64,000 nucleotides of DNA, taken from assembly GCA_032622095.1 (NCBI GenBank), contig CP136067.1, positions 177,664,556 to 177,728,555 on the forward strand. The letters are read 5' to 3'. The DNA is from Siphonodentalium dalli. Taxonomy: Eukaryota; Mollusca; Scaphopoda; Gadilida; Siphonodentaliidae. The translations under genes and the position numbers were made by a program. The notes beneath the pieces were generated by a model that had not been told where the DNA came from, did no database searches, and was given only the letters and a program-made list of their open reading frames with translations. Shown one piece after another: positions 62,085-64,000 of the stretch (position 1 is the stretch's first letter; each line of letters opens with the position of its first letter).

Positions 62085-63262
62085 TTGCACATGTCCACAC
62101 GAGGACGAGGAAACGAGAAAGCGGAAGTGAGGTTGCTAATTCAAGGACAATGGTGTCTTGTAGACCGGTTTGGACCACAGGATGCCGAATCGGTCGACAA
62201 TTTCAACAGGTTCTTTGAACCAGTCGAGGAAAATAGTCCTTCGTTGTTGGTATCATCAGCAAGATGATACCAACAGGTACGCGTCCCAGTACAAGATAAC
62301 AATGCCAACAGGTTGTCGACACATTCAAAAGTGAACAAATGGCAACCTGTTAATGTCGACATTTTAAAAGCATTTATTGGCCAAACTATCAACAATGGTT
62401 TGTTAAAAAACATGGACTGAATTCGTATTGGATTAAAACAGTCTTTTTTCACAGGACAGCCGATTGTTTATTTAGAAAAGTAATAACACTGGACACATTA
62501 AAATTAAAGCCACATGGCGGTTTGCGCTCCAAAATACACATTATTCGCTTTTGAATTTGTCTCATTATCGATAAATATCTAAACTACCTTTCTACGAGCA
62601 TAATGTAATCCAAAGACGCATTGAGGTAACGAAAAATACAACTGCGAATACGGTGATTGGGAACAGCCATGTGCACGACATGGAACAGAAAAGAGCGTTC
62701 CGTGCTAGTCTATTCCTGATACGGTAGTAATAAAGAGCGTTTATATGGCTTCTGGCGAAAAGTTGAAAACTGCTGAAAAATGGCTGCGACTTTGGAAAGT
62801 GTTTTTCAGAGCACATGAATATCAATAGTTTATTTATTGACCTATCGTATTCGTCGCTCCAAATTACGTAGAAAAACAATTGGAGGTTCGAATGGGCCAT
62901 GTGTGATAAACAAAGAATCACCACCAATGGGACCAAAGGAATACAATATGTGATTCCAGGACAGGATACATGGCAAAGACAAGTTTCCACAAAGCTTGGA
63001 TGAAGGTATTAGATTAGTGTCAGCCATTTGACGTATGCAATACACTGTTAGAGGGAAAACCGGAAATGCCACCATCTAGAGCTATGTTGATAATTATTAC
63101 ATGAGTGTAAACTTATGTGAGAAAATGCTAGATAAAGATGTGTATGTTACAGGAACTGTGCAATGCAAAAGGAAATGTCTCCCTGTAGACAATAATGCGA
63201 CATTGAAAATCAAAGGCTCGGCAATAGCTGTCAGGCATGATACCATGGTTTGTCTCAGTTGA
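62085..63262 (+). pseudogene. Decayed piggyBac-type transposase
   Basis: piggyBac transposases (DDE_Tnp_1_7) are DDD enzymes that cut and paste DNA at TTAA sites. An N-terminal frame starts at 62085 (or at the next Met, 62094) and is broken by a TGA at 62265. The same frame continues to KWQPVNVDILKAFIGQTINNG (62337-62399), which matches the family's WxPVTxxELxAFxG block, then stops near 62418. A shifted frame gives YWIKTVFF. After a poorly readable middle (62480-63080), an open stretch (63080-63262) gives VDNYYMSVNLCEKML then DVYVTGTVQCKRKCLP. The DNYYxS Asp corresponds to the second catalytic Asp and GTVxxxRKxLP is the family's following block. The first and third catalytic Asp were not located. 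It is dead by frameshifts and stops. Confidence 0.65.
62246..62274. other. Perfect 12-bp hairpin within the piggyBac relic
   Basis: GTTGGTATCATC and GATGATACCAAC are perfectly complementary around an AGCAA loop, and the in-frame TGA at 62265 lies in the right arm. Its role is unknown. It may be a small inverted duplication that created the stop. Confidence 0.6.
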
Positions 63263-64000
63263 GTTGAATGGGAACAGGTCAGAATAAATTTTAAACTATA
63301 AAATTTGGATATTATATTATATATCGTAATCATAATAGAAATGTTCTGTATTGTCATTGCTGGTTGGTCGTCATATAAACTTGTTTATTGTGTTAGTGTA
63401 GTTAGAATACACCCTAATTTAATCATTTTACAAATGATATAGGAATGAAACATAGAATGCCTCGCCTTTCCATGTGGGCGTGAGACCAATCTAGCCCCAC
63501 AATAAGCCCACGATCTCACACAATAAGTTTATTATATAATTATTAAATCAGCACGGTCTACAAAACATAATCTGCGTTGAGAAAATCACAGGTTAGTTTT
63601 TGGAGACGTAGAAGCATGATTAGTAAACGTATATATATTAGTTCAGGTCAGATCGCTATCGACATGTTACAATGTTCGAACCACCACATCGACAAAAATA
63701 ATGGAACCACAATGGAAATCCCTAACGACTAAAACAAACAAAAAACATGCGTGGTGTGGATATGTCTGATCAGATGACATACCACTATTCTGCAGAATTG
63801 AAAACTGTCAAATGTTGTAAAAAAGTGGTCTTTCGTTTGACCAGTCGCACATTCACAAATGCATACATATGCTACTAGGGTAATACAAATGATGTTGATG
63901 GTAAACAAAACTTAACCAGTTTTAGTGCATATCGTTGATGGACTTGTGGCGGGGTACGATAAACCAAGAACAAAAGTTGTTCGACCAAGTCTTGGAAGTG
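63263..64000. other. Unassigned AT-rich stretch
   Basis: I see no gene, RNA gene or recognisable element. The sequence just after 63262 may contain further eroded piggyBac C-terminal sequence, but I could not read it. Confidence 0.35.

Noticed and set aside
62141-62452. Minus-strand 103-codon frame
   Set aside because: Antisense to the better supported piggyBac N-terminal frame.
62592-62990. Minus-strand 132-codon frame, the longest outside the array on that strand
   Set aside because: No recognisable domain. It overlaps the eroded middle of the plus-strand piggyBac relic and has no convincing start context. Kept as unassigned.

Overview
Eukaryotic (very probably metazoan, perhaps marine invertebrate) genomic DNA dominated by transposon-derived repeats. 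The evidence is the dense load of decayed cut-and-paste DNA transposons, AT-rich non-coding sequence, splice-like signals and the absence of any operon-like gene packing. I cannot name the species. No rRNA, tRNA, CRISPR array or intact host gene is visible.

Region 1 (1 to about 54388): one head-to-tail array of 42 monomers of about 1308 bp, all on the + strand, running off the left edge of the window. Each monomer carries the 3' part of a PIF/Harbinger (HARBI1-like, DDE_Tnp_4) transposase relic of about 0.9 kb plus an AT-rich spacer of about 0.4-0.45 kb. The relic has a helix-turn-helix-like N-terminal piece, a DGSHIP block (first Asp), a GDAAYPL block (second Asp) and an IEREFGFLKNRF block (Glu). 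The same frameshifts and an internal gap recur in every copy, so a dead element was amplified. Two main haplotypes occur: R (frameshifted C-terminus, 119 codons) and W (C-terminus open, 144 codons). They are arranged in higher-order repeats whose period changes along the array: a 2625-bp dimer, 5238-bp and 5244-bp tetramers, then dimers of 2601, 2612, 2627 and 2622 bp, then a 1318-bp monomer duplication, then a less regular right end. Some monomers are R/W recombinants. This looks like a transposase-derived satellite evolving by repeated unequal exchange or local segmental duplication.

Region 2 (54387 to about 57420): the array stops inside a monomer exactly at the terminal inverted repeat of a 470-bp fold-back element. 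A locally GC-richer stretch follows with a possible first coding exon ending in a GT donor (55227-55274), then AT-rich sequence and a cluster of GTTTAAAC-bearing inverted and direct repeats.

Region 3 (about 57540-59560): a badly decayed P-element/THAP9-like transposase in at least seven frame segments. It is interrupted by a 365-bp fold-back MITE flanked by a perfect 9-bp target duplication.

Region 4 (59560-64000): dispersed degenerate repeats, a degenerate minisatellite (60547-60945), and a decayed piggyBac-type transposase (about 62085-63262). The remainder has nothing I can identify.

The genes do not form a pathway. The coherent picture is a transposon graveyard beside a long, highly homogenised Harbinger-derived satellite, plausibly heterochromatic or piRNA-producing (inference only).
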